Part shown: in pieces, positions 53,860 through 63,176 of the stretch
How the letters are laid out: each line of letters opens with the position of its first letter
Numbering within the stretch: position 1 is the stretch's first letter
Assembly (NCBI RefSeq): GCF_014486695.1
Contig: NZ_JACTAB010000004.1
Location: 248,001 to 312,000 of the forward strand
Direction of reading: 5' to 3'
Length of the DNA stretch: 64,000 bases
From: Flavobacterium buctense
GTDB lineage: Bacteria; Bacteroidota; Bacteroidia; Flavobacteriales; Flavobacteriaceae
Position numbers and translations under genes: made by a program
The notes under the pieces: model-generated
Seen by the model: only the letters and a program-made list of their open reading frames with translations
Database searches by the model: none
What the model was told of the DNA's origin: nothing

Positions 53860-56351
53860 GCCTTTCTTCTTTTGAAAAGTTTATAAATTTCAATCCACAT
53901 CACCGAGATAAATCCGACCAAAATACTAAAACCTATTTGCACCGATTCAATCCTTTCAAATAAAAAGAATTTAGCAAAAACCGGCACAAACAACAATAGT
54001 GATGTCATTACTATAGTAACGCCAATAATTAGTAAAACCAAATTGTTTTTGTAACGAATAGTCGTAAAAATCGAATAATAAAATGAACGATTAGCCAAAG
54101 TTAAAAAGACATTAGAAGCAATCAAAGTGATAAATATTCTAGTTCTTGTTGCATTTTCTGTCAACCCATTGTAGAGGCAATATTGGTACACAAAAAGTAA
54201 TCCCAGTGTAATAACTAATCCTTGAACAATACTTATCATTATTTCTTTAAAATTAAAAAAAGTGGAGGTCAAAGGTCTCGGTTTTTGTAACATTAAATTG
54301 CGCTCCATAGGTTCGTTTTCATAAATGATAGAACAAGTTGGCCCCATAATTATTTCCAAAAAGATAATGTGAACCGGTGTAAAAATATTGGGATAAATCC
54401 AGCCTAAAGCTAATGGAATAAAGACAATGAGAATAATCGGTATGTGAATCGAAATGATATACTGAATGGCTTTTTTGAGGTTGAGATAAATTTTTCTACC
54501 CATTGCAATGGCATCGGTCATTTTGCTAAAATCATCATCAATCAAAATTAAATTGGCGGCTTGTTTAGCAATCTCGGTGCCTTTTTTACCCATCGCAATT
54601 CCGATATGCGCCGATTTCAAGGCCGGACCATCGTTTACGCCATCGCCGGTCATCGCTACAATTTGGTTGTTGTCTTTTAGGGCTTGAATGATTTTAAGCT
54701 TGGCTTCGGGAAACATTCTGGTAAAAATGGCGGTTTCCATCACTTTTACTTTTAAAGTAGCTTCGTCCATTGCCATTAATTCATCGCCATTTAAAACTTT
54801 GTCCGCATCTTTAAAACCCACTTGTTTGGCAATAGTTGTAGTAGTGGCAGCATTATCACCGGTAACGATTTTTACTTGAATTCCGGCATTATTAAAAGTC
54901 TCGAAAACCTCTTGAATATTCGCTTTTGGCGGATCATAAAAAGCGACTAAACCTTTAAAACTAAACTTAAATTCTTGTTGGGTTTTAGGATAATCATTTC
55001 CGGAATAGTCAGCGACACCAACACCCAAAATGCGATACCCTTCTTTAGCTATAATTTCCATGGCAGTGATGACTTGCTTTTTTTCGGCTTCAGTTAAATT
55101 ACTGACTTCAATTAAAGCTTCAGGCGCGCCTTTGGCAGCAATTATTCTTTTGCCTTTATGGTCTTCAAAAATATGAGTCATCATTGGTGGTTTTCCGCCC
55201 AATGGATATTCGTGAACCAATTTGAAATTGGTCCTTTCGTCAACCGATTCTAATTTGGCGTAAGCCTCATGCACTGCAATTTCCATAGCGTCAAACGGAA
55301 TCGGTTCGCTTGACCACATGGCGTAACTTAAAAGTTCTTCGGCTTCCGGGTTTAACTTTTCATTCGTATTGATAATGGCATTGGAATGGAAAAGGTATAA
55401 TTGCGCCAAACTCATTTTGTTTTCCGTAATCGTTCCGGTTTTATCGGTACAAATTACGGTTGCGCTGCCTAAAGTCTCCACTGTTTTAGTTTGTTTGGTA
55501 ATAATGCCCATCTTCATCAAACGCCAAGCGCCAAGTGCCATAAAAGTGGTAAAAGCCACCGGAATTTCCTCCGGAATTACGCTCATAGCAATCGTCAATG
55601 CTTTCAACAAACTGTCTAAAACACTTTGGGAATAATAAAAATTAATGGCCCAAACTATGCCAAAAATGACCAATCCAATAAGGGACATCTTCTTAACAAA
55701 ATTCGTAATTTGAACTTGCAATGGAGTTTTCTCTTCTACAATTTCTTCAAGACTTTTGCCGATTTTTCCCAGATTGGTCTGATTTCCAATAGCATTGACT
55801 ACACAAATGGCCAATCCTGTTGCAACTGTTGTGCCTTGAAATACTTGCTTACTCTCCGAAGTTTCACTTTTAAAAACCGATAAGGATTCACCGGTCAAAA
55901 TAGATTCATTAACCGAAAAATCATTTGATTGAATAATCACCGCATCGGCCGGAATAAAAGTACCTTCTTCCACTTGAATACAATCGCCTAAGACAATTTC
56001 TTCACTCAGAATTTCAACTATTTCACCCTTGCGAATGACTTTACTTTTGGGTTGCGACAACTTTTTTAAAGCGTCAATAGCATTCCTGCTCCGAGCTTCT
56101 TGAAATAAGGAAATAGCCGCAACAAAGAAAATGGCAACCGACATAAAAATTCCATCGCCATAATCTCCTGAAATAAAATAGATACTGGCTGCGGCCACTA
56201 AAAGTATAAACATCGGTTCCTTAACCATTTCTAATAATGAGGAGAGAAAATGATTTTTTTGTTGGTGTTCTAAAGTGTTGAAACCGTTCTTTTTTCTGGA
56301 AGCAATAACTTCATCATTGGAAAGACCATTAATTTTTTTATTTTCTGTCAT
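53856..56351 (-). CDS. cation-translocating P-type ATPase (P2-like)
   Basis: The 831-residue protein has an N-terminal cation ATPase domain, the TGES loop (ILTGESLSVF), the phosphorylation site Asp303 in CTDKTGTITENK, KGAPEA in the nucleotide domain, the hinge motif MTGDGVNDGPALK and ten membrane segments. Overall it resembles Ca2+/Na+-type P2 pumps. The TM4 ion site reads VIPEEIPVAF instead of the familiar PEGLP, so the transported ion cannot be deduced. It lies opposite HMG-CoA lyase and divergent from guaB. Confidence 0.92.
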   Translation of the reverse strand: MTENKKINGLSNDEVIASRKKNGFNTLEHQQKNHFLSSLLEMVKEPMFILLVAAASIYFISGDYGDGIFMSVAIFFVAAISLFQEARSRNAIDALKKLSQPKSKVIRKGEIVEILSEEIVLGDCIQVEEGTFIPADAVIIQSNDFSVNESILTGESLSVFKSETSESKQVFQGTTVATGLAICVVNAIGNQTNLGKIGKSLEEIVEEKTPLQVQITNFVKKMSLIGLVIFGIVWAINFYYSQSVLDSLLKALTIAMSVIPEEIPVAFTTFMALGAWRLMKMGIITKQTKTVETLGSATVICTDKTGTITENKMSLAQLYLFHSNAIINTNEKLNPEAEELLSYAMWSSEPIPFDAMEIAVHEAYAKLESVDERTNFKLVHEYPLGGKPPMMTHIFEDHKGKRIIAAKGAPEALIEVSNLTEAEKKQVITAMEIIAKEGYRILGVGVADYSGNDYPKTQQEFKFSFKGLVAFYDPPKANIQEVFETFNNAGIQVKIVTGDNAATTTTIAKQVGFKDADKVLNGDELMAMDEATLKVKVMETAIFTRMFPEAKLKIIQALKDNNQIVAMTGDGVNDGPALKSAHIGIAMGKKGTEIAKQAANLILIDDDFSKMTDAIAMGRKIYLNLKKAIQYIISIHIPIILIVFIPLALGWIYPNIFTPVHIIFLEIIMGPTCSIIYENEPMERNLMLQKPRPLTSTFFNFKEIMISIVQGLVITLGLLFVYQYCLYNGLTENATRTRIFITLIASNVFLTLANRSFYYSIFTTIRYKNNLVLLIIGVTIVMTSLLLFVPVFAKFFLFERIESVQIGFSILVGFISVMWIEIYKLFKRRKA

Positions 56352-56425
56352 GATGATGTAATAAGTTATATCATCTAAGATAGTTATTTAAGACGAATTT
56401 AACCACTTTATTTGTTTTAGATTAC

Positions 56426-56433
56426 TATATTTG
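56426..56433 (+). promoter_or_regulatory. putative -7 box of guaB
   Basis: TATATTTG matches TAnnTTTG and lies 29 bp before the guaB ATG at 56463. No -33 TTTG is seen at the usual distance. Confidence 0.48.
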
Positions 56434-56462
56434 CACGCAATTTAACTACAACTACAAATTGC

Positions 56463-57935
56463 ATGAAAGCACACACTTCTAAAATCGTTGGCGAAGGTTT
56501 AACCTATGACGATGTACTGCTGATTCCGAATTATTCTGAAATTTTACCGCGCGAAGTCAATATTCAATCCAAAATATCTAAAAATATTGCGCTCAATGTT
56601 CCTATCGTTTCTGCTGCCATGGACACCGTTACCGAAAGTTCAATGGCGATTGCCATGGCGCAAGAAGGCGGAATTGGGGTTTTGCATAAAAATATGACGA
56701 TTGAACAACAAGCGGCCAAAGTTAGAAAGGTAAAACGTGCCGAAGCCGGAATGATTATCGATCCGGTAACTTTACCTTTAAATTCAACAGTTGGTGATGC
56801 TAAAATGTTGATGAAAGAACACGGAATCGGTGGCATTCCCGTGGTTGATGAAATCGGAATTTTAAAAGGGATTGTAACCAATCGTGATTTGAGATTCGAA
56901 AAAATCAACTCGCGTTCTATTTTAGAAGTAATGACTTCTGAAAATTTAGTTACGGCAGCCGAAGGAACTACACTACAAGAAGCAGAAGGCATTTTGCAAC
57001 AAAATAAAATTGAAAAATTACCGGTAGTTGATGCCAATTACAAACTGGTTGGGTTGATTACTTTTAGAGACATCACCAAATTGGCTCAAAAACCGGTAGC
57101 CAACAAAGATAAGTTCGGACGATTGCGCGTTGCTGCTGCACTTGGCGTGACTGCCGATGCTTTAGAAAGAGCTACAGCCTTAGTAAATGCCGGAGTTGAT
57201 GCAGTAATCATTGACACCGCTCACGGTCACACTAAAGGCGTGGTTGATGTGTTGAAATTGGTAAAATCAAAATTCCCTAATTTGGATGTCATTGTTGGAA
57301 ACATTGCTACAGCAGAAGCCGCTTTGTACTTAGTAGAAAATGGTGCCGATGGTGTGAAAGTTGGTATTGGACCTGGTTCAATATGCACAACCAGAGTTGT
57401 AGCCGGCGTTGGATTCCCACAATTTTCAGCAGTTTTGGAAGTCGCAGCTGCGTTACGCGGAACGGGAATTCCGGTTATTGCCGATGGTGGAATTCGTTAC
57501 ACGGGAGATATTCCAAAAGCGATTGCCGCCGGTGCTGATTGCGTAATGTTGGGTTCCTTATTAGCCGGAACTAAAGAATCTCCGGGCGAAACTATCATTT
57601 TTGAAGGTAGAAAGTTCAAATCCTATCGCGGAATGGGTTCTGTGGAAGCCATGCAAGAAGGTTCTAAAGACCGTTATTTTCAGGATGTTGAAGATGATAT
57701 AAAAAAGTTGGTTCCGGAAGGTATTGTTGGTCGAGTACCTTACAAAGGCGAATTAAACGAAAGCATGCAACAATTCGTTGGTGGCTTAAGAGCCGGAATG
57801 GGTTATTGTGGTGCCAAAGATATTGCCACGCTGAAAGAAACCGGGCGATTTGTTAGAATCACTACAAGCGGAATCGGAGAAAGTCATCCACACAATGTGA
57901 CAATTACTAAAGAAGCACCTAATTATTCGAGATAA
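56463..57935 (+). CDS. guaB: IMP dehydrogenase
   Basis: A 490-residue enzyme that oxidises IMP to XMP, the committed step of GMP synthesis. The barrel starts [17 protein letters not shown]. Two CBS domains are inserted at about residues 95-210 ([21 protein letters not shown]). The catalytic Cys308 lies in [10 protein letters not shown], followed by [13 protein letters not shown] and the flap [11 protein letters not shown]. It has its own promoter-like box and a bidirectional terminator. Confidence 0.98.
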   Translation: MKAHTSKIVGEGLTYDDVLLIPNYSEILPREVNIQSKISKNIALNVPIVSAAMDTVTESSMAIAMAQEGGIGVLHKNMTIEQQAAKVRKVKRAEAGMIIDPVTLPLNSTVGDAKMLMKEHGIGGIPVVDEIGILKGIVTNRDLRFEKINSRSILEVMTSENLVTAAEGTTLQEAEGILQQNKIEKLPVVDANYKLVGLITFRDITKLAQKPVANKDKFGRLRVAAALGVTADALERATALVNAGVDAVIIDTAHGHTKGVVDVLKLVKSKFPNLDVIVGNIATAEAALYLVENGADGVKVGIGPGSICTTRVVAGVGFPQFSAVLEVAAALRGTGIPVIADGGIRYTGDIPKAIAAGADCVMLGSLLAGTKESPGETIIFEGRKFKSYRGMGSVEAMQEGSKDRYFQDVEDDIKKLVPEGIVGRVPYKGELNESMQQFVGGLRAGMGYCGAKDIATLKETGRFVRITTSGIGESHPHNVTITKEAPNYSR

Positions 57936-57956
57936 TTTTAGACTGAAGAAAATAAT

Positions 57957-57989
57957 CAAAAGGCATAAGTTAATTTCTTATGCCTTTTG
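57957..57989. terminator. bidirectional terminator between guaB and the antiporter gene
   Basis: Perfect 13-bp stem caaaaggcataag (57957-57969) / cttatgccttttg (57977-57989) with a 7-nt loop, between convergent genes. Confidence 0.86.
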
Positions 57990-58001
57990 ATTTATATTTC
58001 T

Positions 58002-60236
58002 TTACACTTTCAAAAACTCTGCTATCTTTTTCTTTTCACCTGCAATCCATAAAATATCACTGTCTTCTAGTATTAGATGTGATTCCGGATTTAAAATACG
58101 CTTTCCGTTACGCTCAATACCAACGATAATTCCGTGTGTTTTTTCACGGATTTTTGATTCCCGTATACTTTTTCCGATGCAAACTCGGTTTTTGAGTTCC
58201 AATTTTTGGAGAATAATATCTGTTTGTACTACTTCATCAGGAACATCAATTTCATTTTTATCTAAATAACTCTTGAATTCTTTTACCTGTTCATCGGTTC
58301 CAATGACACTGATTTCATCTCCCGGAAATAATCTTTCAGTTCTGATGGGAATGTTGATTAAAACATCACCTCTACGAATGGAAGCAATATTGATCCCGAA
58401 TTGTTCTCTGATTTTTAATTCTACCAATGTTTTTCCGGCTAAGTTTGACTCTCTTGCAATATTAAAATCTGCCATATGTCCGTCCCAAGGCGATAAAGTA
58501 TTTTGTCTTTTATTTTCCCTTCGGGTTTCTCTGTCATTAAAATTGCTGATAAAATGACTTTCGATTTTATTGTACACAGCATGAAGTCTTTTTGGAAATA
58601 AAATGTAAGCTCCAATGGCAATCAAAAAAGCAAGCAAAGCTATTCCAGTAGAGAAAAAAGTATTTAAAACAAAACCTATGTAGAATAATGTCAATACAAT
58701 TCTAAATAATACTAACATAATGATTGGACCATGATGTTTTCTTTCTTGCATTAAAATAGATACTTGACTTACTGCTACTCTTCGCAACGACAATGCCCAT
58801 AAAAACGGGGAAAGAATAACCAAAGTAATAGAAGCGGCAATTACGTGACCAAATTTTGACCCTTGAACCAAAGGCAAAATAAAATTAGAGGAAAGTAAAA
58901 TGATGGCTACAATAATTATGGAATGGATTACGACTTGGGTCAAATAACTTCGTAACACTATCTGCCAATTGCTGATTGACTTAATTTCTTCGGTATTGGC
59001 ACTGTACAACTGGATTCTTTTCACCCATTTTCTAGGTAATTTTTTTTCTAAATAACCCGAAAATGGAACCGCAAATTTCACCATAAAAGGCGTGGTAAAT
59101 GTGGTTATTGCAGAAACGGCAACCACAATTGGATATAAGAAATCGCTGGTTACTTTTAAGGTCATACCTAAGGTTGCAATGATAAAAGAAAATTCTCCAA
59201 TTTGCGACAAACTCATTCCGGTTTGGATGGATTGTTTCAAAGGTTGACCCGATAACAAAGCACCAATTGTTGAACTGATTGACTGCCCAAAAATAACCAC
59301 AAAAGTCAAAATGGCCACCGGTAATGCATACTCTATTAAAGTATCCGGATTGATAAGCATTCCTACGGAAACGAAGAAAACAGCGCCAAACAAATCTTTA
59401 ACCGGTTTTACCAGGTGTTCTATATGTTCCGCTTGCGTAGTTTCGGCAATGATTGAACCCATAATAAATGCCCCTAAGGCTGGAGAAAATCCAACATTAG
59501 CGGCAAAAATCACCATTAACAAACAAAGCGCCAAAGAAATAATCAACATCATTTCATCCGTTAATAAATGTTTCGCTTTTTTGAGTAGTGTTGGAATGAA
59601 AAAGATACCAACCACAAACCAAATGGTTAAAAAGAAAATCAATTTTAATACTGAAAAAACCAACTCCATTCCCGAAAACTGCTGACTTACCGCAATGGTA
59701 GACAACAAAACCATCATCAAAATGGCAATGATGTCCTGAACGATTAGAGAACCAATAACATTTCCAGCAAACTTTTGCGACTTTACGCCAAGCTCATCAA
59801 AGGTTTTTAAAATGATGGTGGTGGAAGAAATGGATAGAATTACCCCCAAAAAAATACTGTTCATTTTATCCCAGCCCATCAATTGCCCTACAAAATAACC
59901 GATAGTGACCATAACGATAATTTGCGTTATGGCAGTTATAGAAGCCGTTCCGCCTACTTTCATGAGTTTTTTAAAACTGAATTCCAATCCTAAACTGAAT
60001 AGTAAAAAGATTACACCAATTTCAGCCCAGACTTTTACACTATTCACATCTTTTACTGTGGGAAAAAAGTCGAATTCACTTCCTGCTAAGAAACCGGCCA
60101 CTAAATACCCTAACACTAAGGGTTGCTTTAAAATTCTGAAAATTAAAACCGCAATAGCAGCCGTAATAAGGATTAATCCCAAGTCACTGATTAAATCAGG
60201 TAAATGAACAATTGTGGATTTGGAAGTTAAAAGCAT
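58002..60236 (-). CDS. CPA2-type cation:proton antiporter with two C-terminal TrkA_C domains
   Basis: The 744-residue protein has a 12-13-helix antiporter domain (about residues 10-400; LGYLVAGFLAGSEF, FLLFSLGLEFSFKKLM, PALGAFIMGSIIAETTQAEHIEHLVKPVKDLFGAVFFVSVGM in parts), a second hydrophobic region (about 420-560), and then two RCK_C/TrkA_C-like domains (about 600-665 and 680-744). The usual NAD-binding RCK_N domain of KefB/KefC is not apparent between the membrane and the C-domains. It resembles K+ or Na+/H+ antiporters; the ion and ligand are unknown. Confidence 0.9.
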   Translation of the reverse strand: MLLTSKSTIVHLPDLISDLGLILITAAIAVLIFRILKQPLVLGYLVAGFLAGSEFDFFPTVKDVNSVKVWAEIGVIFLLFSLGLEFSFKKLMKVGGTASITAITQIIVMVTIGYFVGQLMGWDKMNSIFLGVILSISSTTIILKTFDELGVKSQKFAGNVIGSLIVQDIIAILMMVLLSTIAVSQQFSGMELVFSVLKLIFFLTIWFVVGIFFIPTLLKKAKHLLTDEMMLIISLALCLLMVIFAANVGFSPALGAFIMGSIIAETTQAEHIEHLVKPVKDLFGAVFFVSVGMLINPDTLIEYALPVAILTFVVIFGQSISSTIGALLSGQPLKQSIQTGMSLSQIGEFSFIIATLGMTLKVTSDFLYPIVVAVSAITTFTTPFMVKFAVPFSGYLEKKLPRKWVKRIQLYSANTEEIKSISNWQIVLRSYLTQVVIHSIIIVAIILLSSNFILPLVQGSKFGHVIAASITLVILSPFLWALSLRRVAVSQVSILMQERKHHGPIIMLVLFRIVLTLFYIGFVLNTFFSTGIALLAFLIAIGAYILFPKRLHAVYNKIESHFISNFNDRETRRENKRQNTLSPWDGHMADFNIARESNLAGKTLVELKIREQFGINIASIRRGDVLINIPIRTERLFPGDEISVIGTDEQVKEFKSYLDKNEIDVPDEVVQTDIILQKLELKNRVCIGKSIRESKIREKTHGIIVGIERNGKRILNPESHLILEDSDILWIAGEKKKIAEFLKV

Positions 60237-60351
60237 AGAAGATTTTATTTTTTACAAATTAGTAAAAAAACTGCTTTTAAAAAATAAATTAAACAGATTT
60301 AAAGAAATTATAACAACTTTTACCCTGAAAATACTGCCTCAGAAATAAAAA

Positions 60352-61695
60352 TTAAATCCCTAAATAATTGCTAGGCGTAATCTGCATCAATTCAGCCCTA
60401 ACCGAATCTGAGACATTTAACGTACCTATAAAATTATGAATGGATTCTTTACTCATCACTTCATTGGTTCGCGTCAAGCCTTTCAAGGCTTCGTAGGGAT
60501 TTGGATAACCTTCGCGGCGTAAAATAGTTTGAATGGCTTCGGCTACAACCGCCCAGTTTTTTTCCAGATCTTCTGCGAATTTTGGCTCATTGAGCAATAA
60601 TTTATTTAAACCTTTTAAAGTCGCTTCGAAAGCAATAATAGTATGTCCGAAAGGCACACCAACATTTCTTAAAACTGTACTATCAGTCAAATCGCGTTGC
60701 AATCTTGAGATTGGTAATTTGGCAGAAAGATGTTCAAAAATAGCGTTTGCGATGCCTAAATTCCCTTCAGAATTTTCAAAATCAATTGGGTTTACTTTGT
60801 GTGGCATTGCTGAAGAACCTATTTCTCCCGCTTTGATTTTTTGTTTGAAATAATCCATCGAAACATACGTCCAAATATCTTTATCCAAATCGATGATTAT
60901 GGTATTGATTCTTTTCAAAGCATCAAAAAAGGCTGCAAAATGGTCGTAATGTTCGATTTGTGTTGTTGGGAACGAATGCTGTAATCCCAAAGTTTCTTCT
61001 ACGAAAGTGGTTCCGAATTGTTTCCAATCCACAGTAGGATAAGCCACATGGTGTGCGTTGTAATTTCCTGTCGCGCCTCCAAATTTAGCCGCAAACGGAA
61101 TATTGAACAACAAACGCATTTGCTCTTCTAAACGTTCTACAAATACCAAAATCTCTTTTCCCAAACGCGTTGGTGAAGCGGGTTGTCCGTGCGTTCTCGC
61201 CAACATTGGAATATCCTTCCACTCCATTGCCAATTCTTTTAACTTGGCTATTAACCCAATTAAACTTGGCATATACACTTTTTCAAAAGCTTCTTTAGTC
61301 GAAAGCGGAATCGCAGTGTTATTGATATCTTGTGAAGTCAATCCGAAATGGATAAACTCTTTGTAATCACTCAACCCTAAAGTTTCGAATTTATCTTTGA
61401 TAAAATACTCCACCGCTTTCACATCGTGATTGGTAGTTTTCTCGGTTTCTTTGATAACTAATGCGTCATCGATAGTGAAGTTTTTATAGATATTTCTGAG
61501 CGCTTCAAAACTGTTTCTGTTAACACCTTTTAATTGAGGTAAATCGCTTTCGCATAACGCAATAAAATATTCAACTTCAACCAGAACTCTATATTTTATT
61601 AAAGCTTCTTCGGAGAAAAAAGCCGCTAAAGGTTTGGTTGCTTTTCTATATCTTCCATCAATGGGTGAAATGGCATTTAAAGTAGTTAGTGACAT
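60352..61695 (-). CDS. purB: adenylosuccinate lyase
   Basis: A 447-residue enzyme of the fumarase/aspartase superfamily, E. coli PurB type. It starts LNAISPIDGRYRKATK, has TNHDVKAVEYFI, FGLTSQDINNTAIPL, ARTHGQPASPTRLGKE and the signature GSSAMPHKVNPIDFENSEGN near residue 295. It cleaves adenylosuccinate and SAICAR in purine synthesis. With guaB nearby it covers two purine steps. A -7 box is at 61722-61729, and a period-7 array lies just upstream of that. Confidence 0.97.
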   Translation of the reverse strand: MSLTTLNAISPIDGRYRKATKPLAAFFSEEALIKYRVLVEVEYFIALCESDLPQLKGVNRNSFEALRNIYKNFTIDDALVIKETEKTTNHDVKAVEYFIKDKFETLGLSDYKEFIHFGLTSQDINNTAIPLSTKEAFEKVYMPSLIGLIAKLKELAMEWKDIPMLARTHGQPASPTRLGKEILVFVERLEEQMRLLFNIPFAAKFGGATGNYNAHHVAYPTVDWKQFGTTFVEETLGLQHSFPTTQIEHYDHFAAFFDALKRINTIIIDLDKDIWTYVSMDYFKQKIKAGEIGSSAMPHKVNPIDFENSEGNLGIANAIFEHLSAKLPISRLQRDLTDSTVLRNVGVPFGHTIIAFEATLKGLNKLLLNEPKFAEDLEKNWAVVAEAIQTILRREGYPNPYEALKGLTRTNEVMSKESIHNFIGTLNVSDSVRAELMQITPSNYLGI

Positions 61696-61721
61696 GTGCT
61701 GTATGTTGTTTTGTTGTGGTG

Positions 61722-61729
61722 CAAAAGTA
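61722..61729 (-). promoter_or_regulatory. putative -7 box of purB
   Basis: TACTTTTG on the minus strand, 26 bp before the purB ATG. The expected -33 position falls inside the period-7 array at 61736-61769. Confidence 0.48.
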
Positions 61730-61735
61730 AGGAAT

Positions 61736-61769
61736 AGTGTTCAGTGTTCAGTCTTTAGTGTTCAGTTTT
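61736..61769 (+). repeat. period-7 tandem array (unit agtgttc) between purB and the sirtuin gene
   Basis: Five heptamers (agtgttc, agtgttc, agtcttt, agtgttc, agttttt). The array begins 6 bp upstream of the purB -7 box and runs to the base before the sirtuin stop codon. Confidence 0.75.
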
Positions 61770-62462
61770 TTATCTAAAACCGAGTAATTTTTGTTTTAAA
61801 AACGGAACGCCATCTGTAGCATTCATTGGAATAACTTCTAACGGATTTTGTAAATCATAAATCCTTGCCGGTTTGGGGTCAATATAAAACATCGGTACAT
61901 TTCGATTGGCATAATGCATCAAACCTGCTGCCGGATAAACTTGAAGCGAAGTGCCAATAACCGCTAAATAATCGGCAGTTTCCACAATTTCAACAGCTTC
62001 ATCCAACGCCGGAACCGCTTCGCCAAACCAAACGATATGTGGACGCAATTGATTTCCATCCGAATCAAAATCGCCCAAATTCAAATCGGAACTCCAATCC
62101 AGAATTTGCAATGGCGGATTTCTGTCACTTCTCACTTTTAATAATTCACCATGCAAGTGCAAAACCTTAGTGCTTACGGCTTGTTCGTGGAGATTGTCTA
62201 CGTTTTGGGTGATGATATGAACGTCGAAATCATTCTCCAATTCGGCCAAAGTATAATGACCAAGATTCGGTTTTACTTCGTGCAATTGCCTTCTTCTTTG
62301 GTTGTAAAAATCTAAAACCAATGTTTTATTTCTGAGCCAACCATCATAGGAAGCAACTTCCATCACATCATGTCCTTCCCATAAACCATCGGCATCACGA
62401 AAGGTTTTGATACCACTTTCGGCTGAAATTCCGGCACCCGTTAAAACGACTAATTTTTTCAT
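61770..62462 (-). CDS. NAD-dependent protein deacylase (sirtuin, SIR2 family), without zinc cysteines
   Basis: A 230-residue class III-like sirtuin. The NAD site has GAGISAESGIKTFRDADGLW at residues 9-28, TQNVDNLHE near 85 and the catalytic His104 in HLHGEL. Tyr53 and Arg56 (FYNQRR) match the pair that lets SIRT5/CobB-type enzymes remove succinyl and malonyl groups. The protein has no cysteine at all: the segment after HLHGEL that normally holds the four zinc-binding Cys reads as a polar loop (VRSDRNPPLQILDW ... LNLGDFDSDG). It may still fold without zinc. I chose the ATG at 62462 (MKKLVVLTGAG); one two codons upstream is possible. Confidence 0.9.
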   Translation of the reverse strand: MKKLVVLTGAGISAESGIKTFRDADGLWEGHDVMEVASYDGWLRNKTLVLDFYNQRRRQLHEVKPNLGHYTLAELENDFDVHIITQNVDNLHEQAVSTKVLHLHGELLKVRSDRNPPLQILDWSSDLNLGDFDSDGNQLRPHIVWFGEAVPALDEAVEIVETADYLAVIGTSLQVYPAAGLMHYANRNVPMFYIDPKPARIYDLQNPLEVIPMNATDGVPFLKQKLLGFR

Positions 62463-62519
62463 TATCATTATTTGGATTTAAAACTACGCATTTTAGTTAT
62501 TTTTGGCAAAACGAATTTT

Positions 62520-63176
62520 ATGATTGACCTTGATTACCTAAATTATCTCGAAGATTTTTTAACCGAAAACCGCAAAGAGCGATTCCAAAAAGTATTGGAA
62601 AACAGGACCAATCATTTTACCATTGCCGTAGAAGATGTATTTCAGTTTCACAATACGAGTGCGGTGATGCGCAGTTGCGAGGTTTTTGGGATACAGGAAA
62701 TCAATATTGTAGAACATCGGTTTGGCAAAAAAATCGACAAAGAAATTGCCATGGGTGCACAAAAATGGGTTGATATCAATAAGTTTGACAATATCTCTAA
62801 TTGCATAAAAACTTTAAAAAACAAAGGGTATCAAATAATTGCCACGACACCGCATAACGATTCTTGTTTGTTACACGAATTTGATGTCACTAAAAAAAGT
62901 GCTTTGTTCTTTGGTACTGAAAAAGAAGGACTTTCCGAGGAAGTAATGAACCAAGCCGATGGTTATTTGAAAATTCCGATGGTGGGTTTTACAGAGAGTT
63001 TGAACATCTCGGTTTCGGCTGCGATTATCATTCAAGACATCACTACTCGCCTACGCCAATCTGAAGTCAATTGGAAACTTACTGAAGAAGAATTGTTGGA
63101 AAAACGTTTGCTTTGGGCCAAAAATACCATCAAAGATATTAAACGTATTGAAGAACGTTATTATGCTGAGAAGTAA
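62520..63176 (+). CDS. trmH: TrmH family RNA methyltransferase (SpoU class)
   Basis: A 218-residue SPOUT methyltransferase. From the ATG at 62520 the protein starts MIDLDYLNYLEDFLTENR; later motifs are HNTSAVMRSCEVFGI, FFGTEKEGLSEEVMNQAD and the knot region VGFTESLNISVSAAIII. Length and motifs fit TrmH, which methylates the ribose of G18 in tRNA. Other SpoU enzymes (23S rRNA) cannot be ruled out. An ATG at 62472 would add 16 non-conserved residues. Confidence 0.88.
   Translation: MIDLDYLNYLEDFLTENRKERFQKVLENRTNHFTIAVEDVFQFHNTSAVMRSCEVFGIQEINIVEHRFGKKIDKEIAMGAQKWVDINKFDNISNCIKTLKNKGYQIIATTPHNDSCLLHEFDVTKKSALFFGTEKEGLSEEVMNQADGYLKIPMVGFTESLNISVSAAIIIQDITTRLRQSEVNWKLTEEELLEKRLLWAKNTIKDIKRIEERYYAEK

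Noticed and set aside
56564..57037. A minus-strand open frame of 157 codons within guaB.
   Set aside because: It is antisense to the conserved guaB barrel and CBS domains and has no sign of independent coding.
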